Positions 62,201-64,000 of a DNA stretch of 64,000 nt are shown piece after piece. How positions within the stretch are numbered: position 1 is the first letter of the stretch; each line of letters begins with the position of its first letter. The position numbers were made by a program, and so were the translations under genes. Location: NCBI RefSeq assembly GCF_022458985.1, contig NC_061785.1:6996204-7060203 (forward strand), given 5' to 3'. The notes under the pieces are model-generated. The model was not told the DNA's origin and searched no databases. It saw only the letters and a program-made list of their open reading frames with translations. The stretch is from Mugil cephalus. Taxonomy: Eukaryota > Chordata > Actinopteri > Mugiliformes > Mugilidae.

Positions 62201-63855
62201 AGTAAGCAGCTCTACTGGCAGATTTATTTCTCCTGAACATGTAAGCAAATACACCAGCTACAACATTAAAACCACTGACAGGAGAACTGAATGACGTTGT
62301 TACAATACAATCCTACTTCTGGGAAAAAAAAAAAAAACATGAATGGGATGATCCACAGAGGAATCTTCCCCTCAGCTCATAGGACCCAAAGACCCACACT
62401 AAGGACAACCTCAGAATGAGCTGTTTTCGATGCACAAGGGAGGCACAATATGTTATTAATATATGGTCATAATGTTATACCTGATCGGTGTATTTCAAAG
62501 TTTAACATTCAAGTTATGTATTTTTGACATCCATAGCATTTGATTTATTATTATTATTATTATTATCTGGGATTTACTTGGATCTTACTACTTTCTGCAG
62601 CAGCGCTGCCTTTGACACATTTATTCAGGTGGTCTCCCACCTGAGGGAAAAAGAAAGAACAATTGGAAGCTAATTGCTTTTTAATTAACTGGTCCGACAA
62701 GGGATTGAACGTGTTACTCCTACAGTGAGTCTACATAGTTTAATTGGCAAGATTATTTCACTTTTTATTTCCTCTAATACCTGGATTCACCCCATCAGAC
62801 ACTGGAAGGTTGAATCAAATCAAATCAAATCAAATCAACTTTATTTATATAGCACCTTTCATACAAATGAATTGCAACCCAAGGTGCTTTAAGCATCGAA
62901 CAAACAAATACAAATCAAGCCCGCAGAAACCAGGGATATAAAGATCATGAGTGAATGAATGAAGCCTACAATGCAGTCTGATGGTAAAGTTTGAATTAGG
63001 AGGTTTACTTTCTAACTGCCTTCTGCCTCTTTACTTGTTCCCTCAGGATGGAGGTGGGAAGTACAAGGGTAAACATCAAGTCTTGACCTCCACAGCCACC
63101 ATAACAGTCAACGTCATGGACTCCCAAGACATGCCTCCATCCTTTGTAGGAACACCCTATTTTGGCTACGTCTACGAAGTCTCGGTTCCCGTAAGTCTCG
63201 TTCTCGACAAGCTGTTGCTGCTTTTGTTAACGTGTTTTTAAATAAGATGTTTCTGTACTTATCTTCCAGGGTTCTGAGATATTCACAGTCTATGCCAAAG
63301 ATGGCGATCAAGGCAATCCTAACCCGATACATTATTCCATCATGAACGGTAAGAAGTGAGCTGAGCTGCTTGTTGTTAATTAAGATTTATAACCTTGTTT
63401 AGTCTATTTCCGTCTCCCAACACATCTGAAACATTTCTGTCTTTGCCTTTCAGGTAGCGACGGCGTCTTCGACATAAATAGCACCAGTGGATGCATCACC
63501 CTGACAACATTTCCCTCTCTTCTGAAAAATGAGTTGTATGAAATAAAAGTCAAGGTAATCATCTTGTTTCTGCCTCTTACTCTTCCTTACCTCTTGTAAA
63601 TGTGTTATGTTACTGAAGGCGATAATTAATAAGTGTCATTTTAAAACCCAGGCATCTGAGGTGGGACCAAGCAGTCAGCTGCAGGACTACGACGTTACCA
63701 CGGTGACGGTCCGGGTGGTGGATCTCAACAACCACCCCCCTACTTTTTATGGAGAAAACGGGCCACAGAGCAAGTTTGAGGTCACGATGTACGAGCATCC
63801 ACCTGCAGGGGAGATCCTGAGAGGCTTTAAGATCACGGTCAATGACTCCGATCAG
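59217..63855 (+). CDS. cdhr1: Cadherin-related family member 1 (photoreceptor cadherin), first eleven coding exons; truncated by window edge
   Basis: Coding exons: 59217-59277, 59666-59761, 60035-60180, 60270-60320, 60501-60590, 60774-60860, 61816-61932, 63047-63190, 63270-63348, 63454-63554, 63652-63855. All have GT/AG borders and join in frame to give 392 residues. A signal peptide (about 1-21, hydrophobic [13 protein letters not shown]) is followed by cadherin repeats with calcium motifs: EC1 ([21 protein letters not shown] at 129-135), EC2 ([20 protein letters not shown] near 240-247), EC3 (DGDQGNP, DLNNHPP near 348-354) and the start of EC4, ending TVNDSDQ. The order and many exact blocks match CDHR1 (PCDH21) rather than CDH23. 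CDHR1 acts at the base of photoreceptor outer segments in disc formation, and human loss causes cone-rod dystrophy. The remaining ectodomain, membrane segment and tail lie beyond the window. The a/b paralogue is not determined. Confidence 0.95.
62250..62495 (+). mobile_element. Family A element, internally deleted, in a cdhr1 intron
   Basis: Left end ATACACCAGCTACAACATTA with ACCACTGACAGG; right end GGTCATAATGTTATACCTGA then TCGGTGTA. About half the body is missing and a run of 14 A's is present. It lies in the cdhr1 intron between exons 7 and 8. Confidence 0.65.
62809..62915 (-). mobile_element. Retroelement 3' tail with ATCAA-type repeats
   Basis: A run of TCAAA units followed by CTTTATTTATATAGCACCTT and AAGGTGCTTTA is the reverse complement of the typical fish LINE/SINE 3' end (AAAGTGCTATATAAATAAAG plus a short tandem tail). 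It lies in a cdhr1 intron. Confidence 0.6.
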
Positions 63856-64000
63856 GTGATTTATTCCCAGATTTCTCTTGTGTCATTGATTCTTTGCTTA
63901 TCACACACTCATCAGGATTCATTGATTGCGTTTCCCTTTGAGCGCATTGCATAAATATCTACTAACCGAGCTAACAGGCTATGCAACAACAATTAAGAAA

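Noticed and set aside
59217..63855. Assignment of the cadherin gene to CDH23
   Set aside because: CDH23 is near CHST3 in human, so it was considered, but the EC1-EC4 blocks ([34 protein letters not shown]) match CDHR1 closely and CDH23 poorly.

Overview
The window is vertebrate nuclear DNA, almost certainly from a teleost fish. Three spliced genes with vertebrate orthologues are present: chst3, ghitm and cdhr1. Their introns are short, and the remaining DNA carries interspersed repeats of the kinds common in fish genomes: Tc1/mariner remnants, hAT-like fragments, short inverted-repeat elements, LINE/SINE tails and many microsatellites. No bacterial, viral, rRNA, tRNA or CRISPR feature is visible. 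Species and paralogue suffix (a/b) cannot be fixed from the sequence alone.

Layout. 1-42 kb is a gene-poor region lying downstream (3') of chst3. I find no recognisable protein-coding gene in it. It has stretches of unique AT-rich sequence that look like developmental non-coding DNA, plus scattered transposon fragments. The most notable are a ~200-bp tandem array (22.4-23.1 kb), two decayed THAP-domain-like fragments (31.5 and 34.8 kb) and one orphan terminal-exon-like open segment (33.3 kb). 43.1-44.6 kb holds the two coding exons of chst3 on the minus strand. 44.6-49.2 kb is intergenic, between the divergently oriented chst3 and ghitm, with a 43-bp degenerate minisatellite and a long ATATT array. 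49.2-54.9 kb is ghitm on the plus strand: an untranslated first exon, eight coding exons and a 3' UTR. 54.9-59.2 kb is intergenic with two copies of an inverted-repeat element. 59.2-63.9 kb holds the first eleven coding exons of cdhr1 on the plus strand; the gene runs off the right edge.

Functionally the three genes are unrelated: a Golgi chondroitin 6-O-sulfotransferase, an inner-mitochondrial-membrane protein of the TMBIM family and a photoreceptor cadherin. GHITM and CDHR1 are also neighbours in mammals, so that part is conserved synteny. The most interesting observation is that the splice acceptor in front of the ghitm start codon appears to be supplied by the 3' end of a degenerate Tc1/mariner element that stops 12 bases before the ATG.
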